A stretch of DNA of 64,000 nucleotides from a bacterium (GCA_026129405.1 JAHCID010000002.1:62001-126000); one strand, 5' to 3'. Counted from the stretch's first letter, positions 43,553-53,314 are shown. Numbers and translations are program-made. The notes: generated by a model from the letters alone, not told the origin.

Positions 43553-44818
43553 TCACGGCGCGATCGACGCCATCACCCCACCCGACCCCTGGTCGACGAG
43601 ATCGAGCTTCACCCCCTCGGTCGGATGCGCCGCGACCGCGGTGCGCACGTCGGCGGCGAGGCGGGCGGTGAAGCGGTCGCGGACCTCCTGCGGCATGGCG
43701 TCCATCGGGAAGTTCTCGACCACGACGCGCGCGCTGCCGGGCCCCGTCCACTCGAAGCCGGTGATGCGCTCGCCCATGATCGGCGCGGTGCGGAAGCTGC
43801 GCTCGACGGCGTTCTGGAACGCGGACAGGTCGGGGTTGGGCGGCGGCGGTGGCGGCGGCGGCGGAATGGCGGGGAGTGCACCGGCCGGCGGCTCGCCCGC
43901 GGGCGGTGGGACGGCGGCCATGCTCCCGGGCGCCGGCGTGCCCGCGCCGCCCATGCCGGTGGGTGCGCGCTCGCCCGTGAGGCGCGCCGTCATCTCGTCG
44001 ATCTGCTTGCGCACGTTGTCGTCGGTGGCGAGCCGACGGGCGTTGCGGAAGCTGGTCAGCGCGAGATCGGTGTGGCCGAGCTGCGCGTGAGTGACGGCGA
44101 GGTTGTAGTGCGCCTGGAGGAAATCGGGGTGGCGCTGCAGCACCTCCTCGTACTTGCGGATCGCCTTCGCGGGGTCGCCCGCGTACAGATACATGGTCGC
44201 GAGGTCGGTCTCGGCGTTCGGGTCGTCGGGCTGGAGGACGAGGATGCGCTCGTAGAGCGGGATCGCCTGTACGTGGTCCTGGCGGTCGTAGAAGATGTTC
44301 GCCTTGCCGCGCAGCGCGTCCCGATTGCTCTCGTCGCGCGCGAGCACGTGCTCGAACGCGGCCATCGCCTCCGCGTACCACTTCGGATCGATCTGCGCGG
44401 CGCGGTAGTAGACCTGACCGAGGCGGTTCCACATCGCGAGGTCGTCGGGCGCCGCCTTCGCGTTCGTGGCGAGGTCGTTCATGAAGGTCGTGACCTCGGC
44501 GGGCAGCTCGACGGGGGCCGGCGGTGTCGCGGACGCGGCAGCCTGCGGCGGGGCGCCGCGTCCAGGCGCCGCGCGCGGCGGCTCGGGCGTCAGGATCATG
44601 GCCCAGATGCCGATCCCGGCGACGGCGAGCGAGCCGAGCACCGTGAGCCCCGCGGTCGTGATCTGCCAGGGCGCCGCCGCAGGCGTACCCGTGGCCGCCG
44701 CCGCGCCCGCGACGGCCACGGGTGGCGCGTCGGTTCGCAGGTCGGTGCCGCATTCGGAGCAGAACTTTGCGCCCGGGTTGAGGGCGGTACCGCACTGCGA
44801 ACAGAAGCGCGCCGTCAT
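43553..44818 (-). CDS. Zinc-ribbon, single-pass membrane TPR protein
   Basis: 421 residues from ATG 44818. The zinc ribbon is FCSQCGTALNPGAKFCSECG at the extreme N-terminus (two CxxC pairs). One transmembrane helix (about 51-71, LTVLGSLAVAGIGIWAMIL) is followed by TPR repeats: WNRLGQVYYRAAQIDP, ALRGKANIFYDRQDHVQAIP, TDLATMYLYAGDPAKAIRK and HYNLAVTHAQLGHTDLAL. A proline-rich linker leads to a C-terminal domain with strands RITGFEWTGPGSARVVVENF. It is a membrane scaffold facing the periplasm or cytoplasm; the topology is not decided by sequence. It is divergent from the histidine-kinase gene. Confidence 0.85.
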   Translation of the reverse strand: MTARFCSQCGTALNPGAKFCSECGTDLRTDAPPVAVAGAAAATGTPAAAPWQITTAGLTVLGSLAVAGIGIWAMILTPEPPRAAPGRGAPPQAAASATPPAPVELPAEVTTFMNDLATNAKAAPDDLAMWNRLGQVYYRAAQIDPKWYAEAMAAFEHVLARDESNRDALRGKANIFYDRQDHVQAIPLYERILVLQPDDPNAETDLATMYLYAGDPAKAIRKYEEVLQRHPDFLQAHYNLAVTHAQLGHTDLALTSFRNARRLATDDNVRKQIDEMTARLTGERAPTGMGGAGTPAPGSMAAVPPPAGEPPAGALPAIPPPPPPPPPNPDLSAFQNAVERSFRTAPIMGERITGFEWTGPGSARVVVENFPMDAMPQEVRDRFTARLAADVRTAVAAHPTEGVKLDLVDQGSGGVMASIAP

Positions 44819-44961
44819 GGAAGCCCGGGAGGATATCGGAGCCCGCCGGGGCGTCAAAACGGTGCCGCTTCGTCGCGCGCGTGCGGCGACGGCGATGCCA
44901 CGCGTGCGGGAATCCCGGAGCCACGGTCCCCGGCCAGCGGGCATGCGGCTTGCTGCCGGGA

Positions 44962-46050
44962 ATGCCGGGAATGAGTGCAGCATCCGAGAGGTCCACGAGC
45001 CGCCGGCGACCCGTCGTCATCGGGATCGGCGCCCCGGAATCCGAGGTCGCCATCGCCGGAGCACGCGACGGCATCGTGATGCTCGCGGCCGACGGCGTGA
45101 TCGCCTCGATGAACCCCGTGCTGCGCGCGGTCTGGGGCGACGACGCCATCGGCCGCCGGCTGGCCGAGGTGGTGGCGCCGGCCGCGGCCGGCGCCACCGC
45201 CGCCGACCTCGAAGCGATCATCGCCGCCGTACGCGCCGACCCGGACGGGGCCTGGCGGGGAGAGGTCCGGCGCGTCGACGTACCGGTAGAAGCCGGGGTC
45301 TGGGAGATGAGCCTCGGGGCCGCGGGCGAGGGGCTCGTCGCCGTCGTGCGCGACGTCCGCGACAGACACCTCGCCGAGCGCGCGCGCCTCGACTTCCTGT
45401 CGATGGTGACCCACGACATCAAGGGCCCGCTGACGGTCATCCTCGGCTACACGGAGCTGCTGAGCGATCCGGAGGAGCGGCCGTCGCCGGCCATGCTCGC
45501 CGACACGCTCGGGCGCATCCGCGAGAGCGGCGAGCAGATCCACGCGCTGGTCTCGAACTTCGTCGAGCTGGCGCGCATCGAGGCCGGCTCGCATCGCGTC
45601 GATCTCCACCCGGTCGACCTCGGCGAGGTGGTCGCCCGCCTGGTCGCGAACCACGCGCCGCGTGCGCGTCGCAAGGGCGTCGAGCTGGTGCTCGAGGAGG
45701 GCACGGTGCCGTTGGTGCCGGGAGACCGCCCGCAGCTCGAGCGCGTGCTCCTGAACCTCCTCGGCAACGCCATCAAGTATACGCCGAAGGGCGGCGGCAT
45801 CGTCCTGCGCGTGGCCGCCTCGGATGCGGCGGTCACGGTGTCGGTGCAGGACACGGGGCCGGGCATTGCCGCGGCCGACCTCGGCGGCATCTTCGAGCGT
45901 TACCGCCGTGCAGCGGCGACGCGCGTCGAGGGCGTCGGTCTCGGCCTCTTCATCGCCCGCACCATCGCGCGCGCCCACGGCGGCGACGTCGCCGTCGTAT
46001 CGGCCCCGGGCGAGGGATCGACGTTCACGCTGCAGCTGCCGCGCGCCTGA
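44962..46050 (+). CDS. PAS-like sensor histidine kinase
   Basis: 362 residues from ATG 44962; an ATG three codons later is also possible. A PAS-like sensor fills residues ~25-135 (ARDGIVMLAADGVIASMNPV). The HisKA box is DFLSMVTHDIKGPLTVILGY with His151. The ATPase boxes are NLLGNAIKYTPKGG, QDTGPGIAAADLGGIFERY and VEGVGLGLFIARTI. No transmembrane segment is visible, so the signal is probably internal or redox. No response regulator is adjacent. It ends 16 bp from the convergent L,D-transpeptidase gene. Confidence 0.9.
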   Translation: MPGMSAASERSTSRRRPVVIGIGAPESEVAIAGARDGIVMLAADGVIASMNPVLRAVWGDDAIGRRLAEVVAPAAAGATAADLEAIIAAVRADPDGAWRGEVRRVDVPVEAGVWEMSLGAAGEGLVAVVRDVRDRHLAERARLDFLSMVTHDIKGPLTVILGYTELLSDPEERPSPAMLADTLGRIRESGEQIHALVSNFVELARIEAGSHRVDLHPVDLGEVVARLVANHAPRARRKGVELVLEEGTVPLVPGDRPQLERVLLNLLGNAIKYTPKGGGIVLRVAASDAAVTVSVQDTGPGIAAADLGGIFERYRRAAATRVEGVGLGLFIARTIARAHGGDVAVVSAPGEGSTFTLQLPRA

Positions 46051-46065
46051 GCCGTGCAGCTCGGC

Positions 46066-47049
46066 TCAGCGCTGGTGGAGCGCGGCGGGCACGACGCCGC
46101 CGCCCGGCATGACCGGTTGCTCGGCCGGCGGCGCGGCCGGATGGCCCGGCGGCACCGGCGTGAGCGTGATCTCCTCGGCGGTGCCCCAGCGCCGCTTCAC
46201 GACCTCGCCGGCACGGTTCCAGTCGACCCACGTCGTGAGGTTCGCGATCGTGAGCGCTTGGCGGACCAGCTCGAGATCGGCTTTGCGGCCGCGGTACACG
46301 TCGTCGTGCACCTCGAGCCAGATGCGTCCGTCGGCGTCGACGGCGAGCGACACGGGGTCGTAGACGATGTCGACGGCCATGCCGTTGGTGGTTTCGTGGA
46401 ACAGGCGTTCGACGTCGCCGGCGTGCATGCGCATGCAGCCGTGCGTCGCGTAGCGGCCGACGCTCGACGGTGCGTTGGTGCCGTGGAAGCCGACGCCGCC
46501 GCTCGAGAGCGCGATGAAGTACTTGCCGAGCGGGTTCTTCGGGCCGGGGGGCACGCGCGTCTGGACCGGCTTGCCGGCGGCACGCATCTCGGCCTGGATC
46601 GACGGCGGCACGCGCCACTCCGGATCTTTGCGGCGCTCGAGGATGTGGAAGGAGCCCTGGGGCGTCGGCCAGCGGTTGTTGCGGCCCACCGCGACGGGGA
46701 AGCGCGCCTTCACGTCGCCGTCCTCGAACCAGTAGACGGTGCGGTCCGTGATGTCGACGACGAGGCCGTCGGTCAGCAGGGTGGGCACGATGTGCCGATC
46801 CGAGATGCGGATCGTCGAGCCTGCCCGCGCGCCGTCGAGGTTGGTGCGGGGGTTGAGCGAGCGCAGGTGCGACGGGCTCATCGTGAGCCGGGTCGCGAGC
46901 GCCCAGGCGCCTTCGCCCTTCTGCAGGGTGTGATCGCGCTCTTCGCCCGAGACCAGGCCGTAGATGGGGGGGAGCCGCGGGCCCGCCAGCGCGGGCGCTG
47001 CGACGATCGCCATGCTGCACAGCGTGAGGAGGCTCAGGAGACGAGGCAT
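46066..47049 (-). CDS. LysM / L,D-transpeptidase (YkuD) protein
   Basis: 327 residues. The signal peptide is MPRLLSLLTLCSMAIVAAPALA. A LysM-like motif (HTLQKGEGAWALATRLTMSP, LRSLNPRTN) precedes the YkuD catalytic domain, with TVYWFEDGDVKARFPVAVGR and the active site HGTNAPSSVGRYATHGCMRM (His, Cys). These enzymes form 3-3 cross-links in peptidoglycan or attach lipoproteins. It is divergent from the secernin-like gene with 69 bp between. Confidence 0.92.
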   Translation of the reverse strand: MPRLLSLLTLCSMAIVAAPALAGPRLPPIYGLVSGEERDHTLQKGEGAWALATRLTMSPSHLRSLNPRTNLDGARAGSTIRISDRHIVPTLLTDGLVVDITDRTVYWFEDGDVKARFPVAVGRNNRWPTPQGSFHILERRKDPEWRVPPSIQAEMRAAGKPVQTRVPPGPKNPLGKYFIALSSGGVGFHGTNAPSSVGRYATHGCMRMHAGDVERLFHETTNGMAVDIVYDPVSLAVDADGRIWLEVHDDVYRGRKADLELVRQALTIANLTTWVDWNRAGEVVKRRWGTAEEITLTPVPPGHPAAPPAEQPVMPGGGVVPAALHQR

Positions 47050-47118
47050 GCAGATCGAAAGAATACTGGGCGCCCGTGCGACTTGACAGGCCGCACCTGC
47101 GCGGGACACGTCCATCGC

Positions 47119-48408
47119 ATGGGCTGTGACTCGTTCGTGGTTCTCGGACCGGCGGCCCGTTATGGGACGACGCTGTTCGCGAAGAACAGCGACCGCCCGC
47201 CGCGCGAATGCCAACGCATCGTGCAGGTGCCGCGGCGTGTGCACCCCGACGGCGCCCGCGTCCGCTGCCAGTCCATCGAGCTGCCCCAGGTACGCGAGAC
47301 GGCCGCGATGATCGGCTCCCAGCCGTGGTGGCTGTGGGGCTTCGAGCACGGGGTCAACGAGCACGGCGTCGCCATCGGCAACGAGACCGTGTTCGCACGC
47401 GAGGCGCTCGGGCCGCGCGGCCTGCTCGGGATGGACCTCGTCCGCCTCGGCCTCGAGCGCGGGCGCAGCGCCAGCGAAGCGCTCGACGTCATGACGGCGC
47501 TTCTCGAGGAGCATGGGCAGGGAGGATCCGGACAGTTCCACGTCGAGTGGCCATACCATAACGGTTTCCTCGTCGCCGACAAGAATTCGGCGTGGATGCT
47601 CGAGACCTCGGACCGGCACTGGGTGGCCCGCCGCGTTCGCGACGTCGCCCACATCTCGAACGGGCTGTCGCTCGGCGCCGACTGGGAGCGCGGCGCCGCC
47701 GACGTCACCGCCTTCGCCGTCGCGCAGGGCTGGTGGTCCGCCGCCGCCGGCCCCGTCGACTTCGCCGCCGCCTACGCCGACACGACCGGCGTCCCGCCGA
47801 ACGTCTGCGCCGGACGCTGGCGCCGCGCCGCCGCCCTCCTCGGCGAAGGCCGCGGCGCGCTCGACGTCGCTCGCCTGCGCGCCATCCTCCGCGACCACCA
47901 CGCCGACGGTCCGTCCCGCCGGCCGCGCCCGTTCCAGGACGACGACTTCTTCACCCTCTGCATGCACGCGGATCCGCTCGACAATACGACCGCCTCGATG
48001 ATCGCCTCGCTGCCCGTCGAGGCCGGCGCCCTGCGCCCCGCCTGGATCGCGCTCGGCAGCCCGTGCATCGCCGCCTATCTGCCGGTCTGGCTCGACGGCA
48101 CCGTTCCCGCCGTCCTCGCCGACGGCGGCAGGGATACCGAACCCGGCAGCCCCTGGTGGAAGACCCGCCGCCTCCTCGACCTGGTCGAGCACGACCTCCC
48201 GGCCCTCACCCCCCGTATCCGCGAGCACTGGACGCCCTTCGAGCACGCCCTCGACGCACGCGCCGCCGAAGCCGAGTCCGAAGTCCTCGCCGCCCGACAC
48301 CGCGGCGACGACCCGACCGCCGCCCGCATCCTCACCACCTGCATGACCAACGCGGTCACGGAGTGGCAGTCGCACATGGACGCCCTGATCGCCGCCTACT
48401 CGCGCTGA
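47119..48408 (+). CDS. Secernin-like Ntn hydrolase (peptidase C69)
   Basis: 429 residues. The N-terminus is MGCDSFVVLGPAARYGTTLF, then AKNSDRPPRE, the secernin signature (Cys3 would become the nucleophile after loss of the first two residues). Other family marks are the GFEHGVNEHGVAIGNETV strand and HISNGLSL. Known: family C69 includes bacterial dipeptidases and eukaryotic secernins; for many bacterial members the substrate is unknown. It has no signal peptide. The gene is divergent from the L,D-transpeptidase gene and convergent with the exporter genes. Confidence 0.9.
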   Translation: MGCDSFVVLGPAARYGTTLFAKNSDRPPRECQRIVQVPRRVHPDGARVRCQSIELPQVRETAAMIGSQPWWLWGFEHGVNEHGVAIGNETVFAREALGPRGLLGMDLVRLGLERGRSASEALDVMTALLEEHGQGGSGQFHVEWPYHNGFLVADKNSAWMLETSDRHWVARRVRDVAHISNGLSLGADWERGAADVTAFAVAQGWWSAAAGPVDFAAAYADTTGVPPNVCAGRWRRAAALLGEGRGALDVARLRAILRDHHADGPSRRPRPFQDDDFFTLCMHADPLDNTTASMIASLPVEAGALRPAWIALGSPCIAAYLPVWLDGTVPAVLADGGRDTEPGSPWWKTRRLLDLVEHDLPALTPRIREHWTPFEHALDARAAEAESEVLAARHRGDDPTAARILTTCMTNAVTEWQSHMDALIAAYSR

Positions 48409-48456
48409 GGACACGATCGCTCAGGGGGCAGCGCCGTCCAGGTCGGCGCCGCGAGG

Positions 48457-49689
48457 TCATTCGTGGCGCAGCGCCGCGATCGGATCCAACCGCGAGGCCC
48501 GCCGCGCCGGATACACCCCGAAGACGAGGCCCACCGCCGCCGCGAACCCGAGCGCGATCGCCACCGCCTCGGGCGCGATCAGCACCGGCCATCCCGTGAA
48601 GCGACCGATCCCGCTCGCGATCGCGACGCCCAGCAGGGCGCCGAGCGCGCCGCCGGCGAGGCTCAGCACGGTCGACTCGACGAGGAACTGGAGCAGGATG
48701 TGGCGCGCCTTCGCGCCGACCGCCATGCGGACGCCGATCTCGCGCGTGCGCTCGGTGACGGAGACGAGCAACGTGTTCATGATGCCGATGCCGCCGACGA
48801 GCAGCGAGATCGACGCGATCGCCGCCAGCAGCTGCGACATCACCCGGCTCGCCGCCACCGAGGTCTCGAACATCTCGGCCATGTTGCGCACCGTGAAGTC
48901 GTCGTCCTCGCCGGCCGGGATGCGATGGCGCGCGCGCACCAGCGTCGTGATGGCCTCGCTGACGTCGTCCATGCGGTCGGCGGCACGCACCGAGACGACG
49001 ATCATGTTGACGCTGCCGAGCGCCGTCGTGCCGAGGACGCGGCGCTCGGCGGTGCGGAACGGCACCATGATGACGTCGTCCTGATCCTGTCCCCACGTCG
49101 TCTGCCCCTTGCGGCCGAGGGTGCCGATGACGCGGAAGGGCACGTTCCTGATGCGCAGCGTGGTGCCGATCGGATCCTCGCCGGGCGCGTAGAGCTGCTC
49201 GACGAGCGTCTGGCCCAGCACCGCGACGCGGGCGGCGCTGTCCTCCTCGGACTGGGTGAAGAAGCGGCCGGCGCGCAGCGGCCAGTCGCGCACCGCGAGA
49301 AACGTCGGCGAGCTGCCCTGGATGCCGGTCGACCAGTTGCGGTTGCCGTACGCCACCTGCGCGACCTCGCGCTTCACCCAGGTGACCTCGGCGGCGGCGG
49401 CGAGATCGCGGGCGATCGCGCGCGCGTCGCCCTCGGTGAGCGTGGTCACCGAGCCCGAGCCGGAGCGCACGCCGCCGGCGGTGGTGGCGCCGGGCACGAC
49501 CATGACGACGTTGGTGCCCAGGTTGTCGATCTGCGCGCGTACCGCGGCGGCGGCGCCCTGGCCGACGCTCACCATCGCGATCACCGCGGCGACGCCGATG
49601 ACCACGCCCAGCACGGTGAGGCCCGAGCGCAGCGGATTGCGGCCGAGCGCGCGCAGCGCGATCAGCAGCGTCGAGCCCCACAGCGTCAC
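48457..49689 (-). CDS. MacB-type ABC transporter permease
   Basis: 410 residues, GTG start in a GTGA overlap with the ATPase stop. A leading transmembrane helix (LRSGLTVLGVVIGVAAVIAMVSVG), a large periplasmic MacB-PCD domain (about 45-285) and three C-terminal helices with the GIMNTLLVSVTERTREIGVRMA and GALLGVAIASGIG segments of FtsX-like permeases. It acts with the ATPase and membrane-fusion protein genes immediately upstream. Such tripartite exporters move peptides, lipoproteins or siderophores; substrate unknown. Confidence 0.93.
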   Translation of the reverse strand: MTLWGSTLLIALRALGRNPLRSGLTVLGVVIGVAAVIAMVSVGQGAAAAVRAQIDNLGTNVVMVVPGATTAGGVRSGSGSVTTLTEGDARAIARDLAAAAEVTWVKREVAQVAYGNRNWSTGIQGSSPTFLAVRDWPLRAGRFFTQSEEDSAARVAVLGQTLVEQLYAPGEDPIGTTLRIRNVPFRVIGTLGRKGQTTWGQDQDDVIMVPFRTAERRVLGTTALGSVNMIVVSVRAADRMDDVSEAITTLVRARHRIPAGEDDDFTVRNMAEMFETSVAASRVMSQLLAAIASISLLVGGIGIMNTLLVSVTERTREIGVRMAVGAKARHILLQFLVESTVLSLAGGALGALLGVAIASGIGRFTGWPVLIAPEAVAIALGFAAAVGLVFGVYPARRASRLDPIAALRHE

Positions 49690-50399
49690 GCCGTCCTCCG
49701 CGCGCCCAGCACGGTCTCCGGCGGGCCGTCGGCGACGAGGCGCCCGTCGCGCAGCACCAGCACGCGTCGCGTGCGCGCCGCCACGTCGGGCTCGTGCGTG
49801 ACGACGACGATCGTCAGCCCCTCGCGCGTGTTGAGGCCGACGAGGAGGTCCATCACCTCGTCCGAGGTCGCGCTGTCGAGGTTGCCCGTGGGCTCGTCGG
49901 CGAGCAGCACCTTCGGCCGGCCGACGAGCGCGCGCGCGATCGCGACGCGCTGCTGCTGGCCGCCCGAGAGCTGCGTCGGCGTGCGATCGCCGAAGCCGGT
50001 GAGGCCGACGGCGGCGAGGGCGGCGTCGGCGCGCGCGGCGTGCTCGGCGGCAGGGACGGGGCCGTAGACGAGGGGCAGGGCGACGTTCTCGCGCGCCGCC
50101 GTGCGCGAGAGCAGGTTGAAGCTCTGGAAGACGAAGCCGAGCTTGGCGTTGCGCAGCTCAGCGCGGGCGTCGGCGTCGAGGGCCCCGACGTCGACGCCGT
50201 CGAGCCGGTAGACGCCCGCCGTCGGGCGGTCGAGGCAGCCGAGGACGTTCAGCAGCGTCGACTTGCCGGAGCCCGAGGTGCCCATGATCGCGACGAGATC
50301 GCCCGCCGCGACGTGCAGCGTGATCCCGCGCAGCGCCGCGACCTCGTTGCCTTCGCCGCCGAGCGCGTAGCGCTTCTCGAGGTCGCGGACGTCGATCAT
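49686..50399 (-). CDS. MacB-type ABC transporter ATP-binding protein
   Basis: 237 residues from ATG 50399, overlapping the membrane-fusion protein stop as ATGA. Walker A is MGTSGSGKSTLLNVLGCLDRP, the signature is QLSGGQQQRVAIARALVGRP, and Walker B is VLLADEPTGNLDS. It is of the LolD/MacB subclass. The permease is a separate gene downstream, unlike fused E. coli MacB. Confidence 0.95.
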   Translation of the reverse strand: MIDVRDLEKRYALGGEGNEVAALRGITLHVAAGDLVAIMGTSGSGKSTLLNVLGCLDRPTAGVYRLDGVDVGALDADARAELRNAKLGFVFQSFNLLSRTAARENVALPLVYGPVPAAEHAARADAALAAVGLTGFGDRTPTQLSGGQQQRVAIARALVGRPKVLLADEPTGNLDSATSDEVMDLLVGLNTREGLTIVVVTHEPDVAARTRRVLVLRDGRLVADGPPETVLGARRTA

Positions 50400-51598
50400 C
50401 GCCGCCGGCCGCCGCCGCCCGGTGTGAAGCCGGGTAGCTGCGGGCGCGACGCGCCGACGTCGGGGTCGCGCGCCACCGCCGTGACCACCTGGGCGCCGGG
50501 ATCGACGCCGCCCGTCACCTGCGTCCACTTCTCGTCCGCGATGCCGAGCGTGACCGGCGCCGGGCGCAGGCTGCCGTCGCGCTCCTCGAGCCACACGGCG
50601 TGGTCGCTCGGTGCGGGCGGCGCCGCGTGCGCGCCGGTCCAGGCGTTCGCGGGCGGCCGGAAGCGGAGCGCGCTCGTCGGCACCCGCACGGCGTCGGCGA
50701 CGTGCGCCGTGACGATGGCGACGTTGGCGGTCATGCCGGGCTTCAGGCGCAGGTCGTCGTTGGCGGCGCTCACCAGCACGTCGTACGTGACGACGTTCTG
50801 GAGCGTCACCGGCGCATTGCGCACCTGGGCGACGCGGCCGGCGAAGGTCGCCCGCGGGTACGCGTCGACGGTGAACGTCGCCTCCTGGCCGACGGCGACG
50901 CCGCCGATGTCGGCCTCGCTGACGCTGGCGACGACCTCCATCTTCGTCAGGTCGGCGGCGACCAGGAACAGCGTCGGCGTCTGGAAGCTCGCGGCGACCG
51001 TCTGCCCGACGGAGACGTTGCGCGACACCACGACGCCGTCCACCGGCGAGGCGATGTTGGTGTAGTCGAGGTTGACGCGGGCTTCGCGCACGCGCGCCTC
51101 GGCGCCCTGGATCGCGGCTTCGGCGAGCGTCACCTGCGCCGCCGCGCCGGCCGCTTCGCTCACCGCAGCGTCGAGCTCGCTCTGCGCGACGATGCCCTGG
51201 CCGGCGAGCTGCCGCGCCCGCCGCAGCGTCTGGTCGCGCAGGCTGCGATCGGCTTTCGCCTTCGCGAGCGCCGCCCGCGTGTTCGCGAGCTCGGCGTCCG
51301 CCGCCTGCACCTTCACTTGGAACGGTCGCGCATCGATGCGCGCCAGCAGCTGTCCCTTCGTCACCGGCGAGTTGAAGTCGACCAGGATCTCCTGGATCGG
51401 TCCGGACACGTAGGTCCCGACCTCCACCGACTCGACCGGATTCACGATTCCGGTCGCCGTCACCGTCGCCGTGATCGGCCCCCGATCGACCTCCTCGACG
51501 ACGTATCTCGGTCGCGCCGTTTCGTCGTCCGTAGCGAAGAGCGCCCACAGCACCCCCAGCACGACCAACGCCCCGACGACGAGAGCCCCACGACGCAC
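50396..51598 (-). CDS. Membrane-fusion (MacA-like) protein of the exporter
   Basis: 400 residues from GTG 51598; a GTG at 51637 would add 13 residues. The N-terminal helix is GALVVGALVVLGVLWALF. The lipoyl-like halves (YVSGPIQEILVDFNSPVTKG and NIASPVDGVVVSRNVSVGQT) flank a coiled-coil hairpin (AELANTRAALAKAKADRS, EAAIQGAEARVREARVNLDY). The C-terminal beta-barrel domains are long. It bridges the inner-membrane permease to an outer-membrane channel, which is not encoded here. It is first of three minus-strand genes (membrane-fusion, ATPase, permease), all with overlapping stops and starts. Confidence 0.92.
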   Translation of the reverse strand: MRRGALVVGALVVLGVLWALFATDDETARPRYVVEEVDRGPITATVTATGIVNPVESVEVGTYVSGPIQEILVDFNSPVTKGQLLARIDARPFQVKVQAADAELANTRAALAKAKADRSLRDQTLRRARQLAGQGIVAQSELDAAVSEAAGAAAQVTLAEAAIQGAEARVREARVNLDYTNIASPVDGVVVSRNVSVGQTVAASFQTPTLFLVAADLTKMEVVASVSEADIGGVAVGQEATFTVDAYPRATFAGRVAQVRNAPVTLQNVVTYDVLVSAANDDLRLKPGMTANVAIVTAHVADAVRVPTSALRFRPPANAWTGAHAAPPAPSDHAVWLEERDGSLRPAPVTLGIADEKWTQVTGGVDPGAQVVTAVARDPDVGASRPQLPGFTPGGGGRRR

Positions 51599-51769
51599 CC
51601 ACCCACACTGCCCCGCCCCCTCCGGAAGCGCCAGCACGCATCGGGTCGCAGGCCTCCCGACGACCCCGCCCCACCGAAGGCGGGAGATACGGTCGACGTT
51701 TGCACGCCGCGCCGGCGCGGCGCCCTGTCGGCCGGGTGGCGGGCGGTCGCGGCGGCACGCGACCCGCTC

Positions 51770-53170
51770 TCACGCCGCCGACGCCGCGCGCCGCGCCGCC
51801 TGCTCCCGCGCCGTCTCCTCCTTGATCCGCGCCATCTCCTCCGGCGTCACCCGCTCGTACGACTTCGGCGCCCAGATGAGGAACACGCCGCCCTGGAACG
51901 ACAGCAGCAACTTCTCGATCCAGAAGCCGAGATGGCCGATGAGGAACGCCTTGGCCGCCGGCACGTGGCCGCCGAGCATCTCGACGAAGACGAGCTCGCG
52001 CACGCCCTCGCCGGCGGCGGTGGGCGTGACGAAGGTGCCGAGCGTCATCACCGCCGCGGCGTAGAAGATCTGCAGCGCGCTGACGTTCTCCACCTGGAGG
52101 GCCATCGCGTTGCCGAAGTACATCGCCATCGTGGTGATCTGCCCGAAGACGGCGCAGAGGAGCGCGATCAGGAGCGCGCCGCGGTTCGACGAGTAGGCGG
52201 TCGCGGCCTCGATGGTGTTCTGGATGAAGTTGCGGATCTTCACGATCGGGATCAGGCGGATGAACGGCGCGAACAGCTCCGGCTTCAGGAGCAGCATGAG
52301 GCCGAAGAGCATGGTCGCCGCGAGCGGCATCGCCATCGCCTGCACGATGTCGGCGAGGTCGCGCCCGGAGAGGTCGGCGAACGGCATGAAGAGCAGGATC
52401 GTCGCCAGGAGCCCGACGAGGCCGATGATGCGTTCGACGGCGAGCACGGTGGTGCACTCGACGGGCTTCTTCGAGACGCGGATCGTGTCGTAGAGGCGCC
52501 AGCCGTCGAGACCGAGCGTCGACGGCATCACGATGCCGAAGAAGCGGCCGATGAAGTAGCTCGCGGTGAGCCAGCCGAAGCCGAACGGCAGCCCCTGGCC
52601 GGAGAGCAGGACCTGCCAGCGGACGATGTTCGCGATGATGCCGAGCAGCTTCACGAACGTCGCGAAGAGGATCCAGGGGACGAACACGGCGAGGTCGAGG
52701 CCCTTCACCTCGGCCCAGAGGTCCTCGACCGTCATCGGGACGCGCTGGACGCCCTGCTTCTCGAGCCAGACGCTGGCGCCCGTCGCCGCGGCGAGCGGCT
52801 CCTTGTCCTTCGTGTCCGGGCCGGCGAGCACGACGTCGAACTTGCCGTCGTGGCAGTGGTGCAGCGCCCGGATCTTGTCGATCGCGCCGCTCTCGGTCTT
52901 CACGAGGACGGGCAGGCCCTCGATGGCGTAGGTGCAGACCTTGTCGCTGGCCAGCGGCACGTACGGGTCGGGCAGGGCGGCGCCGGTGACGCGCGCCTTC
53001 ATGCGGCCGAGGAAGCCGGGCATGGTCGGGTTCGACTGGTAGAAGATCGACCCGTCGGCGAGGCCGGCCCGGGAGACTTCCACCGTCCCGCCGCCGAACT
53101 CCACGAAGAGCGAGACGAAGATGCCGATGGTGAGCAGCGTCTTCAGGACGGTGATGATCGCCTTCTTCAC
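51770..53170 (-). CDS. Flippase-like membrane protein with inserted periplasmic domain
   Basis: 466 residues from GTG 53170; an upstream TTG (53206) is possible. The first helix (KKAIITVLKTLLTIGIFVSLF) is followed by a soluble stretch of about 130 residues before the second helix. The rest has the lysylphosphatidylglycerol-synthase-like arrangement with NIVRWQVLLSGQGLPFGF, SYFIGRFFGIVMPSTLGLDG and MTLGTFVTPTAAGEGVRELV, typical of the family. The soluble insert, with LHHCHDGKFDVVLAG and similar, is not usual in this family. It lies between the exporter genes and glnA on the minus strand. It probably moves a lipid; the identity is unknown. Confidence 0.85.
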   Translation of the reverse strand: MKKAIITVLKTLLTIGIFVSLFVEFGGGTVEVSRAGLADGSIFYQSNPTMPGFLGRMKARVTGAALPDPYVPLASDKVCTYAIEGLPVLVKTESGAIDKIRALHHCHDGKFDVVLAGPDTKDKEPLAAATGASVWLEKQGVQRVPMTVEDLWAEVKGLDLAVFVPWILFATFVKLLGIIANIVRWQVLLSGQGLPFGFGWLTASYFIGRFFGIVMPSTLGLDGWRLYDTIRVSKKPVECTTVLAVERIIGLVGLLATILLFMPFADLSGRDLADIVQAMAMPLAATMLFGLMLLLKPELFAPFIRLIPIVKIRNFIQNTIEAATAYSSNRGALLIALLCAVFGQITTMAMYFGNAMALQVENVSALQIFYAAAVMTLGTFVTPTAAGEGVRELVFVEMLGGHVPAAKAFLIGHLGFWIEKLLLSFQGGVFLIWAPKSYERVTPEEMARIKEETAREQAARRAASAA

Positions 53171-53252
53171 CGGAAAAGGTTTTGCCCGGAACCGGCTGGA
53201 TCGCAAGCGCGACGCCGTGCGCCCTGCCCGGGATCAGGGGCCGAAAACGACG

Positions 53253-53284
53253 ACGGCGGGCCGGGGGGGCCCCCGGCCCGCCGT
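53253..53284 (-). terminator. Intrinsic terminator of glnB-glnA
   Basis: Perfect 15-bp G/C stem (53253-53267 with 53270-53284) with two bases between the arms, starting 31 bp after the glnA stop. Read in the minus direction it is followed by CGTCGTTTTC (53252 downward), a T-rich tail. Confidence 0.85.
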
Positions 53285-53314
53285 GTGCGGGAAACGCTGG
53301 ATCGGCGGGGCCGA

